Of a DNA stretch of 64,000 nt, positions 1-10,575 are shown piece after piece. A program made the translations under genes and the position numbers. Within the stretch, counting starts at the first letter, position 1; every line of letters starts with the position of its first letter. The notes below the pieces were generated by a model. That model did no database searches. It worked only from the letters and a program-made list of their open reading frames with translations, and was not told where the DNA came from. The DNA comes from Sanguinoderma infundibulare (taxonomy: Eukaryota; Basidiomycota; Agaricomycetes; Polyporales; Polyporaceae), in assembly GCA_032821775.1 (NCBI GenBank), contig JAVLRN010000003.1:2728001-2792000 (forward strand), in the 5' to 3' direction.

Positions 1-3
1 ACA

Positions 4-1089
4 ATGACCTCCATCGGGACCGGATATGACTTGTCAGCAAGTACCTACTCGCCCGATGGCCGGATTTTCCAGGTGCAGTCCGGAACGCGTATTGAAATGT
101 CTTCCGAGCCGCTAATGCTCGCGCGCAGGTGGAATATGCCAACAAGGCTGTAGAGAACTCCGGGTACGCTTTATCCCAGCCTCCCCGTACGTCCGCATCC
201 TAACTGATGTCCACATGTGCTTCAGGACTGCCATCGGCCTTCGCGTCAAGGATGGCGTTGTCCTAGCCGTAGAGAAGCTCATCCACTCGAAGCTCCTAGT
301 CCCAGAGACGAACCGGAGGATACAAACAATCGACAAGCATATAGGCCTTGTGTGTTTGGATGTCCCCCGACCTTTCATTCGATCTATTTATGTCTATACT
401 CTTTTAGGCTTCCGCAGGTTACCTCGCAGACGGTAGACATGTCTCCAACCGTGCACGAGACGAAGCAGCGAGCTTCCGCGAGAACTACCGGGCGCCGCCT
501 ACCCTTCAGGTGCTTTCAGCCTTTTTTGTTTGCCATGGCCGTCCCGTTGATCGTTGCTTGTCCACCAGTACGTCGTAGATCGCGTAGGTCTCTATGTACA
601 AGCATACACCCTCTACTCCTCCGTCCGGCCATTCGGTTGCAGCACAATCCTGGGTGCTGTTGACAAGAGCGGTCCAGCGCTCTTCGTCGTCGAGCCAAGT
701 GGCGTGTCCTATGTACCGTCTCTCTCTTTGATTTTGCGCCCCACACATTCTAACTTCTTACCTAGGGCTACCGTGGCGCCGCCGTCGGCAAGGGCCGTCA
801 ATTGGCCAAGACCGAACTTGAAAAACTCAAGTTTTCAGAAATGACGATGAAGGAGGCAGTCATGGAGGCTGCACGCATGTGCGTGCTCGCTCTTCAGCTT
901 TCCCCCACTGACTGAGCTGATCTGAATCGTAGCATCTACTTGGTACATGACGATGCAAAGGAGAAGGACTTCGAGCTCGAAATGTCCTGGATAAGTGATG
1001 AGACGAACGGCATTCACTCAGCGGTTCCCAAGGACCTGTTTGACGAAGCGTCGCGGAAGGCAAAGGAGGCACTGGAGACCTTTGAGTAA
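4..1089 (+). CDS. PRE10: 20S proteasome subunit alpha type-3 (alpha-7)
   Basis: Encodes a structural alpha-ring subunit of the 20S core proteasome. The start reads [13 protein letters not shown], the normal N terminus of this family, so the gene is complete although only three bases precede it. Exons joined by eye give [24 protein letters not shown], then the segments [11 protein letters not shown] and [14 protein letters not shown], and a C terminus ending KEALETFE; total about 250 residues, normal for PSMA3/PRE10. Introns are clear at 73-128 and 163-225, with further ones near 342-408, 510-571, 710-767 and 877-931. It lies head to tail with two other proteasome genes. Family assignment is very secure; exact internal junctions are by eye. 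Confidence 0.93.
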
Positions 1090-1245
1090 TCGTTTGGGCA
1101 TACCTTGCATTGTAATCTATACGGACGCATCAACGACTTGACGGCCTTGTACAACAAACACGATCCAACACATCTTGTGGAGACCTGCCGTTACTAATAA
1201 CACATCGAAGATAGCAAGTTGTCCAAGGCCGATAGAGCTACTAAT

Positions 1246-2354
1246 CTATACAATCTGCTCAAGTTCGCGCGCGTACTGTAGGTTGGCGGAGATGAGCTTC
1301 TCCTTTGGAATCTCTACTTTTTCCTCGGTCTTCTTCGCAAACGAGATCCTTCCTGCTGTCAGATCTACTTGCCATCCTCGCTAAAAACGTCTTCATTTTA
1401 GTGCGTTACATTCACCCTCAAGGTGATCTGGGACGTACCTGCTGTGCGAATGTGAGAAGCTCATTCTGGCCCTTGAAGAACAGCAGCGTGGCCGCGTCCT
1501 TCAGTGGTAGGCTGTCATATGCCGCCTCTTCGCAACTTGCGATCTCGTTCCTATATGCATGGAAAGCAAACGTGAGACCCTCGTTCCCGGCGGTAACGTC
1601 AGGTAAAGTGCTAACGCACCGGATGGTACCCATGAGGCTGTCGACGAAGAACTTGTACTCCTCGGTCGGGGCTTCTTCTCGCGCGTTCCACACCTTGCTG
1701 TAGCTGCCCTCCATGAGCCACTGCTCGAGATTGATCGGGTGCGCGATGTAGGGATTCGCGGTGAGGGAGTCGGCGGGGAGCGGGAGCGATTCGAGGGTCG
1801 TGTGGAAATCGGCGATGCGGTTCTGGGTGAGGAGCCGGATGAGGTTCAGGCCGCGGAGAGGGTATTCACGGGGTGATGGAGGGAGGACGGAGCTGGAGTT
1901 CGAACGACGAGTGAGCGAGCGATCCGTTCGGGGGGGCGGCGGACGCACCTGTAGTCGTTGTAGAAAGTCTGGAGTTGCGAGAAGTAGCGGTCGAATGAGG
2001 GGATGTCTTTCGTGCGTATGCTCCAGAACGCGCCCACTTCGAGGATATCGCCTGTGGGACCCAAGAACGGTGGGTTTCGTGAGTACCGTTCTCGGACTGC
2101 ATGGGTCCCTGCGACTTACGGGCAAAGACGAGGTCCTGGGGATCTGGGTTCCCGTATGGTACAAAGAGGCCCGCCTGCGTGAGGGCAATCTAGATGTCAC
2201 CCGCCGACATAAGCGAGGAGTAGTAGTGGAGGACGTTCCGAGCATGGAGGCATACCTTCAGCTCGGTGAGCAGCGCTCCGGTCCGTTGCAGGTTTCCGGA
2301 TATGAAAACCTTCTGAAGCTCCTTGTAGAGCTGTACTACTTGCGGGGGCGGCAT
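1246..2354 (-). CDS. RPN12: 26S proteasome regulatory subunit RPN12 (PSMD8)
   Basis: Lid subunit of the 19S regulatory particle. The reconstructed protein starts [17 protein letters not shown], continues with [20 protein letters not shown] (the family has [21 protein letters not shown] at this place), then [17 protein letters not shown] and [11 protein letters not shown], and ends with a small last exon reading [14 protein letters not shown] before TAG at 1246-1248. The CSN8/PSMD8/EIF3K fold residues and the total length (about 260-270) fit the family. At least four introns. Its start faces PRE3 across 194 bp. The readable protein beyond the donor after position 1460 is spliced to the last exon near 1258-1370. 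Confidence 0.92.
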
Positions 2355-2548
2355 GCCAGGTTGTTGTGAGGGTACGAGGATGGCTAGAGAGGGAGGGGAG
2401 GGGAGAAGGTCGAGGAGAGCAAGGACAGTGAAGCGCCCACGACGCGCGTCGGACGCGTCACCCCCTCAGCCACCCGCGAGTTCTGCACCTGCGCTCATCG
2501 TCTTCTCTCCCCCGATTCACCCTCATTACCTGCCTTCCTTTCTACAGC
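2355..2548. promoter_or_regulatory. Shared divergent promoter of RPN12 and PRE3
   Basis: This 194 bp lies between the ATGs of two oppositely transcribed proteasome genes, so it must hold both core promoters. It contains a G/A-rich run (2390-2420) and two closely spaced ACGCG-type sites inside GACGCGCGTC and GGACGCGTC (2441-2459), which resemble MCB-like elements. No yeast Rpn4 (PACE) consensus was seen. Function is inferred from position only. Confidence 0.55.
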
Positions 2549-3514
2549 ATGGAGACAATTGATATTGCGCGCTTGAAGTCTGGCGAGGTCAATCTCGGTG
2601 TAAGTTTGAGTGTTCAGTGGGATAGGGACGGTACTGATCTCAGTCTCGACAATACAGACCTCGATCATGGCCGTGCAGTTCAAGGACGGTGTCATCGTCG
2701 GTGCGGACTCTCGAACGACCACGGGCAGCTACATCGTGCGTTCCTACCCTTATATTCTCTACCGTATGCACAGGTCTAATGCTCGTTCGTTCAGGCGAAC
2801 CGTGTAACCGACAAGCTCACCCATGTGCACGACCGCATCTATTGCTGTCGGTCAGGTTCCGCCGCGGACACGCAGGCCATCGCGGACCTCGTGCACTACT
2901 ACCTCCAACTCCACACGTATGTCCACTCCCGTGCATCTCGGTCCCCTTCGTCCCTACTTCAGTGCTCACGTCGCGACTTCGACAGACAAATGAGCGGCAC
3001 GCCCCCACCAGTCCACACCGCCGCAACCATCTTCCAGAAGTTCTGCTACGACAACAAGGACGCGCTGTCCGCAGGCATCATCGTCGCCGGCTGGGATAAG
3101 GAGGTCGGTCCGAGCGTATACAACATCCCCCTCGGCGGCGGTCTCTTCAAGCAGCCCTGGGCGATCGGCGGGTCTGGTTCGACATATGTGTACGGATACT
3201 GCGATGCGACGTACCAGGAGGGTTGGGATCGCGACCAGACGGTCGAGTTCGTGAAGAACAGTGCGCGAATTTCGTCCCTCCCCGAATTGGAGCTGTGGAA
3301 ACTGACTAGCCTTGCAGCGCTCGCACTGGCGATGTCCCGAGACGGCTCGTCCGGTGGTGTCATCCGCATGTGTGTGATCACCGAGGAAGGGGTAGAGCGG
3401 CTGTTTGTACCCGGGGACCAGCTGCCGAAGTTCTGGCAAGGGAAGGAGGTTCTGGGCAGCGACACAAAGTCTGCTGACCTCGCGTCTGCTGTCGCGATGG
3501 CCGTCGACGCATAG
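2549..3514 (+). CDS. PRE3: 20S proteasome subunit beta type-1 (caspase-like)
   Basis: Catalytic beta-1 subunit, cleaving after acidic residues. The propeptide [17 protein letters not shown] is followed by the mature start [18 protein letters not shown]; the catalytic Thr is codon 18 and is the first codon after intron 1 (2600-2657). Other family signatures are [46 protein letters not shown] and [12 protein letters not shown]. Comparison with PSMB6 shows that 3261-3317 (57 nt, GT to AG, no stop) is an intron: removing it restores [18 protein letters not shown]. Mature length about 210, normal. Shares a promoter with RPN12 and converges on the next gene. Confidence 0.94.
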
Positions 3515-3682
3515 AGGGAGGACTCGAGCACGCGGTTGTACAATGTACCAGAGGACGATCACGCCGAGCGATCGGCAATGTATTGGTAGGAAAACACCAT
3601 AACGATAGCATGCGTGTGCGGGATGATGCATGATGAGCGGTGCGTGCGAGAATGCAGAGGTATCGTATTAGTGTCCATAATG

Positions 3683-5231
3683 TTAAGGTGTCGACCGAGG
3701 GGCTGCCGCTGTCCAGTTGGGCGTACTATGGGATCCATATCCATCCTCGATGCCCTGCTCCCATGTCCGTATCCTCCAGAGGGCGATGGTAAGGGGAACG
3801 GTGTCACCGCGAAGAAGTGTCTGCTCATCCGAACAGACAAGAATCGCATGACTTGCCTTCTGGTCGCCTTTCGCGCGCGGTCTACTGTCTTCTGCAATCT
3901 GAGAGGGTTCCAGTGGGGGTTCAGGACCCTGGGTCCCGCGTCGCAACCTTGCCGCTCCTTCCGCCCGCAAAACCTCGCCAAGAGCGGCACACAGCGCCGC
4001 TCGTTGCGCTCTTGAGGGGAAGAGTGGAAGGCCATTGTAAACCGGTACTCGTCTAGGCGGGAGAATACATTCCTCGTCGACAAGCTCCCACCCCTCTCTG
4101 CTCGCAGTAGGATACAGTTCAGAAAGGGCCAACGGAGACGAGTCGTAGCGGTCGCCTTCGCTCGGTACCGAAGAGTAGTTTGGGACCGGACGCTGCTTCG
4201 TTTCCGGATCGCGGTTGGGAGGGGGTACGACCAGGATCGCGACGGCATTCTTAAAGGGCACCACCCCGGCCGATTTGATCTCGCTCCATTCGGCTCGAGT
4301 CAGTCGCCTGACCAGCGGAGGGGACGTGGGTTGTTGTATGCGTCGTAGTTGCTTCGTGAGGAGATGCAGCTCGTGGAGAACACGGACTCGCAGAGCGTGG
4401 CTGACTTGTTCGACAACCAATGGGTGCATCGTGATTTGGGGCGAGCCCTCGGGCTTGAAGCGTTTGTAGGATCCTGCCAGGGGGCAAGGTAGGTACAGGG
4501 CGCACACGGTGTGGGACGGAGGAAACAGAGAGCACGCACCTGTCCTCAATGCTCCTTCGAGTATGGGTTTCCAACACAGCAAATATTTTGATTTCCCTCC
4601 GCGAAACCGTCGGAAAGTGGGATGCTCGAGACCGCTAGGAAGAAACGTGGTCTTCGTGTCTCCAGGGATGATTGCAGAGCTCATTCGAATCATGAGGTCT
4701 AGCAAAATAGAGTCATGCGCGTAGAACATTGAAGCATCATAGTACTAACACACACCTCGCGGTAATGTCCATCCGCTCTCGTAACACTGTCGCATGGGGC
4801 TCCCAAGCATTCGCACTGCGGGGCGCGTAAGGACGATGTATGCAAAAGAAACAGACGCATGACACACGATAAGGGTTAGCATAGAATGTCCTCTCCTCTT
4901 GAGTCATTGTCCGTGGCCTTGCTCCTGGGGGAGCGCGTCCGCTCCTCTCTTTCGCCCTCCATTTCGCACGAGAGACGCGAAGTTCTGGAGCCAGTTCCTT
5001 CTCCCGTTCATATCGTGCGTGTCTGTAGATGAGACGGAGGGTCTCTTTGTCCAACAGAATGGATTGACTGCGCCCTGTCGGGGAAATATCGACCTCTTCT
5101 GGACGCGTGAATGCGCGTATTGGTCGCGTGTCCGTGACATTCGGCTTTGCTATGGCCTCGGGAAGGGGTTTGGGGAGGCGAGTGCGGGCATGCTGGAGGT
5201 TTCGCAGTAGTCGAGGGATGAGACGAGGCAT
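3683..5231 (-). CDS. Conserved uncharacterised protein, probably mitochondrial
   Basis: Starts MPRLIPRLLRNLQHARTRLP, rich in Arg and lacking acidic residues, which looks like a mitochondrial presequence. After splicing the body reads MTQEERTFYANPY-ANAWEP, LMIRMSSAIIPGDTKTTFLP, GGKSKYLLCWKPILEGALR-GSYKRFKPEGS, LRVRVLHELHLLTKQLRR, AVAILVVPPPNRDPETK and a C-terminal segment HAILVCSDEQTLLRGDTVPL. I recall similar basidiomycete proteins of unknown function with the same block order (NPYA, VLVVPPxNRDPxT, LCSD), but no named domain. Three short introns are supported (near 4806-4866, 4735-4790 and 4475-4540). Function is unknown; a role in the mitochondrion is inferred from the N terminus only. Confidence 0.75.
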
Positions 5232-5815
5232 ACGCTGCCGAGCAGCACAGCGGCGCGAAACGTGGATGAGCCAGTGAGCGCGCGCGGTGCTCGTTGCGAC
5301 TTGGAGCTTGACCGCCCTCTCGTCTCTGCCGCGAGTTGCACAACTCTCGTCTCTGGTCTCCAGCGGGAAAATTGACATGGATCTCGCACTCTCGCTTACT
5401 CCCAAGGCCACAGGACGATGCCCGATACTTCCCTTGATTAGCTTCGCGCGCGGTGCCCTCGCATGATCGGGCAAGGCGTGTGCACATGCTCTCCTCCCGT
5501 AAAGCCAAACCGAGGCTGTCACCGGACCATATGCAATCGCCTCTCTCTCGTTGGACGGCTCTCCAGCGACCAGGCACTTGTGCTGTTCCGACAGCGCGGT
5601 CAAAGCGTCTCCTCGTCACCTGGCTGCTGCACTTCGACTAGTCCTCGCGCGCACGGTGGCGGGCATTCGAAGGCAAGTGGAGATAGGCCACACAATCACA
5701 CCACTGTCGCATTCGGGCCGCAATGCCTCTAGCAGGTGTCGGTAGTATTAAAGGCGCATGGCGACGTTCGTTGAGGATCCCCGGAAGTGCTCCTTCTACC
5801 TTGAACGCGAACACC
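5232..5815. other. Intergenic region, divergent promoters
   Basis: This separates the start of the uncharacterised gene on the minus strand from the oxidoreductase on the plus strand. An open frame continues upstream of 5231 on the minus strand, but without family support. Nothing else was recognised. Confidence 0.5.
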
Positions 5816-7728
5816 ATGCCGCACGACTTTGGAGCCTCCTCTGCGCCCGTCACTATCGCCGTTATCGGCTGCGGAAATCGTGGTCGGGTGCGTGCCGTCC
5901 TATTCAATAGTTCTAATGTCCTGCTCACCCGTGTTCCATACCTTCTTCTGTCCTAGGCGTATGCCAGTTATGCTATCGCTGAGCCAACCAAGTGCAAGGT
6001 CGTCGCAATCGCAGAGCCTCGTCCCATGACGCGGCAGCTCATGGTGGAGGCCCACTTGGTGGACAAGACGCTCGTATTTGAGGATTACACGGACCTTCTC
6101 AAAGCGTCTGCAGAAACTATCCAAACCCTCGGGAAGCGACTAGCGGATGCCGTTCTCGTGACAGTACAGGATCGTATGCATGAAGAAGTGACCATTGCCT
6201 TTGCGGAGCAGGGATACCACATCTTATGCGAGAAGCCCATGTCGACCACCCTCGAGGCATGCTTCAGGATGGAGGCTGCCGTGAAGAAGGCCGGCATTAT
6301 TTTCGGAATGGGTCATGGTCAGTCCTCGTATCGTCACACAAATGTTCTATTACTTTCCACGAGGTATTCATGTGCCTCGACACCCGTATTCACATATCGA
6401 ACAACTGCAGTCCTTCGTTATTCGCCATACAACAGAGCCCTGACAGAAGTCATCCGCTCGGGAGCTTTGGGTCAGCTCATCAACATCGTGCACATCGAGC
6501 CCGTCGGCTTCTACCACTTCGCGCACTCGTACGTGCGCGGCAACTGGGCCCGCGAGAAGGACTGCGCGTTCTCGCTCATGACGAAGAGCTGCCAGTAGGT
6601 CGTCTTCCATTCACCGCTCAACCGCCTCTGCGGTCGCCGTCATATTGCGTCTCTGACAAGCTTCTGACGCACGCTTCCCCTCCAATTGGCCTCGGCTTCC
6701 ATCAGCGACATCGACATCCTGTGCCACTGGCTTTCTCCCGGGACCGCAACCCGGGTGTCCTCGTTCGGCTCCCTGCAGCACTTCCGCAAGGACCAGAAGC
6801 CCGAGGAGGCTGGCGATGCGACGCGCTGCCTCGACTGCCCGCACGAACGCGACTGCGCGTACAGCGCAAAGAAGGGTGAGTACCTACTCGGGATGCACTT
6901 TCCCGGCCCGATCGCCGTTCCGCACCCATCTAACACGCTCGTCCTCGTTCCACCAAACGTACGCAGTGTACCTAGACCCTTCGACGCTGCGCGTCGACGG
7001 CTGGCCGACCTCAGTCCTCGTGGACGGCATCCCCGACATCGAGAACGTCACCGCTGCGCTCAGGACCGGCCCGTACGGACGGTGCGTGTACGAGTGCGAC
7101 AACGACGTCTGCGACAACCAGGTACGTCCTCCCGCCGCCACAAGAACGCTGCAGGCACGTTGCGCCCCTGACCGAAACTCGACCCGTGTCTTTCATGTGG
7201 CGATTCTCTCACTCCTTTGCTTCCTCGCTTCCTTCATCCCCCTCCCTACCACCGCCCGAAACACCGAAACGCCGAAATTAAAAATTTAATATCGACGCGA
7301 ACGCGCACACGCGCGTGTGCCAGGTCGTAAACGTCGAGTTCTCGACCGGGGCCACCGCGTCCTTCACGATGATCGCGCACACCAAGCTCCAGTGCGAGCG
7401 CCAGACGCGCGTCCACTGCGCGTTCGGGGAGATCGTCGGCGACATGGACTCCTTCACCGTCACCGACTTCCGCACCCGCACGTCCACCCACCACGCCCCC
7501 GAGCGCGAGGGCGGACACCACGGCGGCGGCGACGTCGGCCTCATCCGCGCGTTCGTCGAGGCCGTCCGGACCAAGGACCAGTCGCTGCTCGGCACGGACG
7601 TGGCGGACGTCGTGAGGAGCCACTGCGCCGTGTTCGCGGCGGAGAAGGCACGGCTGGAGGGCACCGTGGTGGACGTTGTGCAGTTTGAGAGGGAGATGAG
7701 GGCCAAATACGGTGTGGTGGACCCGTAG
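5816..7728 (+). CDS. Gfo/Idh/MocA family oxidoreductase
   Basis: Probable NAD(P)-dependent sugar or polyol oxidoreductase. The N-terminal Rossmann motif is TIAVIGCGNRGR, the family's conserved EKP motif appears in HILCEKPMSTT, and the C-terminal domain carries FGMGHVLRYSPYN and EPVGFYHFAHSYVRG. Two cysteine groups, CLDCPHERDC and CVYECDNDVC, sit in the C-terminal half and look like a metal site found in a subset of the family. Introns include one of about 200 nt at 7123-7323, longer than its neighbours. Length about 470 residues, somewhat longer than typical bacterial members. Substrate cannot be told from sequence. No pathway partners adjoin it. Confidence 0.88.
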
Positions 7729-8060
7729 TTGTATTACTAACCATCGATGGTTTCTTCGGATATCCCGTATGCTGTATATTGGACTTCATGAAAGATGTGA
7801 ATGTATCAACGCACAAACACCCTTTGATGCCGTTCTGCGGGCTGCTTCGAAACGTTACAAATGCTAGTGCTAAGGTATACGCACAACTAGATATACATAA
7901 ATCATCATAGAGGCGGAGACGTCGAAGCGTAACATCGTCGAGAGCGTCAACATTGTCAAAGCATCATGGTCACAGTCCGAGTCTTAGCTGCGCCGTTTAA
8001 ATAGAGAAATAAAGCAACGGTAGAGATGTGAGGAAGCAGAAACGATGGAGCGGCGCCCGC
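7729..8060. other. Convergent 3' intergenic region
   Basis: This lies between the stops of the oxidoreductase (plus) and CDT1 (minus). It holds only 3' UTRs, including an A-rich stretch around 7890-8030 suitable for poly(A) signals on both strands. Confidence 0.5.
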
Positions 8061-10348
8061 TCAGTCCGTAGCCTCGAGCTCCTTGCGGATGCGCTCCCGC
8101 ACTTCGCGCAACCCACCACCCTGAGGCTTCACCTGCCTCGGGCTACGCGTCAGCAGCTCGTTCGCGCTCTCCTCCTTCTTGGATGGGCTGCTCGGCAGCT
8201 TCAACTTCGACGGGCTGCTGGGCACCGAGCCTGGCGCCTTCCCGCCCTTCCGCGGACTCGCCATCAGGTCCGTGCTCGAACTCGAACTCGGAGTCGAGCT
8301 CGCATCGACGCCCTCGGGCTCGGACGCGGGCATCTCGAACCACTCCTCCCCAGAGACGTTCATCCGACGCAGGAAGAACGGACAGAGCTTCGCGAGCATG
8401 CCCAGCGACTCCCGCGCCTCGGCCGCCGACAGCGGCACTGGCGACGACTTGACGATGGCCGCGGCGACCTCGGACGCTGGCAGCGCACGCCGTTTGCGCG
8501 CGCCCGGGGTGGCGGCGGGGTTCGAGAAGTACCTGTTTGCACGCGAGGGGCGGATCAGCGTTTAATTGATGCAGACACACCCACACCCACACCAATTTAT
8601 GCGCGACAACCCAAGTGGTTTTCGGCAGAAGATGACGGCAGGCTACGGCAGGATGGGTGCGAAATCGAGGGGGAAAAGAAGAGAAGAGAAGAAAAGAAAC
8701 GGAGAGTACGTACATCCATACGCTCTCCGCGATACCGGACAGCCTGCCGAGCAGGAGGCGGCGGCGCAGCTCTTCTTGGCCAAGTTTGAATAGCTGGTCC
8801 TTAGATATGGGCGCGCCCGTGGGGTCGAGCTTTGTGGGCGTGTTCTGAAGCGAACGCTGCCGAACGCGCTCGTACAGGGCCTCGCGGCGCGAGCTTGTGG
8901 GTGTCTGTGGGACCGTGCTCGCGTCTGCGCCGCGCTGATGTACCGGGGTTGAGGGTACCGACTTTTCCGATGCGGTAGGAGTGTTATCCCCCGACAACGA
9001 CGGGGTGCGCGCACTCGTAGGAGTGCTAGGGTCCGAGTCGCTCGCAGTGGAATGCCGCGAAGAAGGTGTCTTCGGAAATAGTATGCGGTTGGTAGAAGGT
9101 GTCTTGAAGATACGGTTTGTAGAAGGTGTCTTGAAGATACGGTTTGTAGATGGAGTTTTGAAGATACGGTCTGTAGATGGGGTTTTAAATATGCGGTCTG
9201 CGGAAGGCGTTTTGAAGATCCGGTTCGTAGTGGGGGTGGCCGTGGGGGTGGCGAGCCGACTAGAAGGTGTAGGAGGGAATGGAACCGCAAAGTCGCGGGC
9301 ATTCTTGCTGGGAGATTTCGACGGTGATCTGGAAGCCCCGCGGGTGGGCGAATCAGGCCGCTGGGGCGTAGCAAGAATTGAGGACGCAGATGGAGACTTG
9401 GGGGACGACGAGGCGAGAAGACGGGTCAAGGTCGAAGTCTTCTGGGCCGCAGGCAGGGAAGGGAGGTCAGCAGAGGGGATCGGCGGCACTGAACCCTCAT
9501 TCTCGTGGAGCTGGAGGGAGGCCAGGTGAGTAGCGGACAGCCAATTAGAGTTAAGCTCCTCACCTTCACCCAATGCTGCAGCTTCGCAAGAACTTCCTTG
9601 CGCCTTGCTTCGTTCGCGGCAGTCCAGCGCGCTACCGCAGCAATTCCGCCCTTCATGTCCTTGTCGATATCCATTTCGACCTCGATGCCGATCCCATAGG
9701 CCGGGACTCTGGTCCCGGCAGACCTGTGGTGATGGGTCGTTTGGTTGATCACGATGCCCATGGCGCCCTTGGTCCAGTCCTTGGGGGGAGATTGAGCGGC
9801 GGGCTTTGCGGTATCCAAGAAGGGGTTTTCTTCCTCGTCCTCATCCACCTCCCTAGCCTTGCCCTTGCCCTTGCACGCACCCGCCTTGGACGTAATTGCC
9901 TTCCCATCCCATTCCCAGAGCCAGCAAAGGCGTTTCAGGTCCTCGATGTCGATCTTGTTCGTGAGGCCGGAATATGCGCCCAAGGACATGTGGTTGAGCA
10001 CGTTGCGAACGATACCGGTGTCTTCTGAAGGTGAGACCGCACAGGTGGCAAGCGCGTGGGACAGAGCATGTTGAAGTGAAGTTTGTATCTTGTACAGACG
10101 GGAAAGATGACCGGGTAGGCTGTTGGGGTCGATATGTGCGTTCACTTTGCGGCGCGTGGTCGTGGATGGTGTAGGTGGCCTGCAGTCAGAGTGAGCTCAG
10201 GGTGTCTGATTGAGGAAGTGGACGTGGTTACGGACACTGTGCTGTCGCGCCGGAGTCGTTTGGGAGTGAGCACATCCTCGTCGTCGGACGTGGGCAGCGT
10301 GCGTTTCTTTTTGGGAGAGACTCGGAGCGCGGTGTATAGGTCAGACAT
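8061..10348 (-). CDS. CDT1: DNA replication licensing factor Cdt1
   Basis: Loads the MCM2-7 helicase with Cdc6/ORC in G1. The N terminus starts [19 protein letters not shown] with basic TPKRLRR. The central winged-helix block reads [20 protein letters not shown] and [14 protein letters not shown], then [16 protein letters not shown] and [19 protein letters not shown] long Ser/Thr/Pro region with SPSKSPSK and a tandem RIFKTPS repeat links this to the C-terminal domain [18 protein letters not shown] and GEEWFEMPA, which binds MCM in known Cdt1 proteins. The order matches basidiomycete Cdt1. Many TP/SP sites imply CDK control. At least four introns; the junction after the first exon near 10188-10240 is uncertain. 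A leftward in-frame extension to 10417 begins with a non-conserved stretch and was not used. Confidence 0.87.
9058..9227 (-). repeat. Tandem 27-bp repeat coding RIFKTPS[T/A][N/D]
   Basis: Inside the CDT1 linker, five consecutive nine-residue units [45 protein letters not shown] are followed by a degenerate RILFPKTPS. Units differ by silent and a few amino-acid changes, so the array is not brand new. Each unit carries a TP site preceded by Lys. Confidence 0.9.
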
Positions 10349-10575
10349 AGTGTGTGTAGAGCTGTATGCAGGGCCAGGGCCAGGAGGAGACCAAGTCCAA
10401 CACCGGCGCCTCCACAACAGACGGGACAGACCAACAAGCGCCCATTAGACGCGTTTCAATCTCCGACAACGCGTCGGTGGCGCGCATGATCGTCCACGGG
10501 AAACTTGTTGTGAGATATACAACATGCTAAAAGCCTACAGATACATGCTTTAAAACTCTATTACTGACGTTTGAC

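Noticed and set aside
5816..7728. A possible metabolic gene cluster with the oxidoreductase and the sugar transporter
   Set aside because: The neighbours between them are housekeeping genes such as CDT1; there is no core biosynthetic enzyme or pathway regulator.
8143..9573. A single 476-codon frame across CDT1
   Set aside because: It runs through an intron after ESVWM; past that point the translation loses likeness to Cdt1, and the true C terminus is in another frame.
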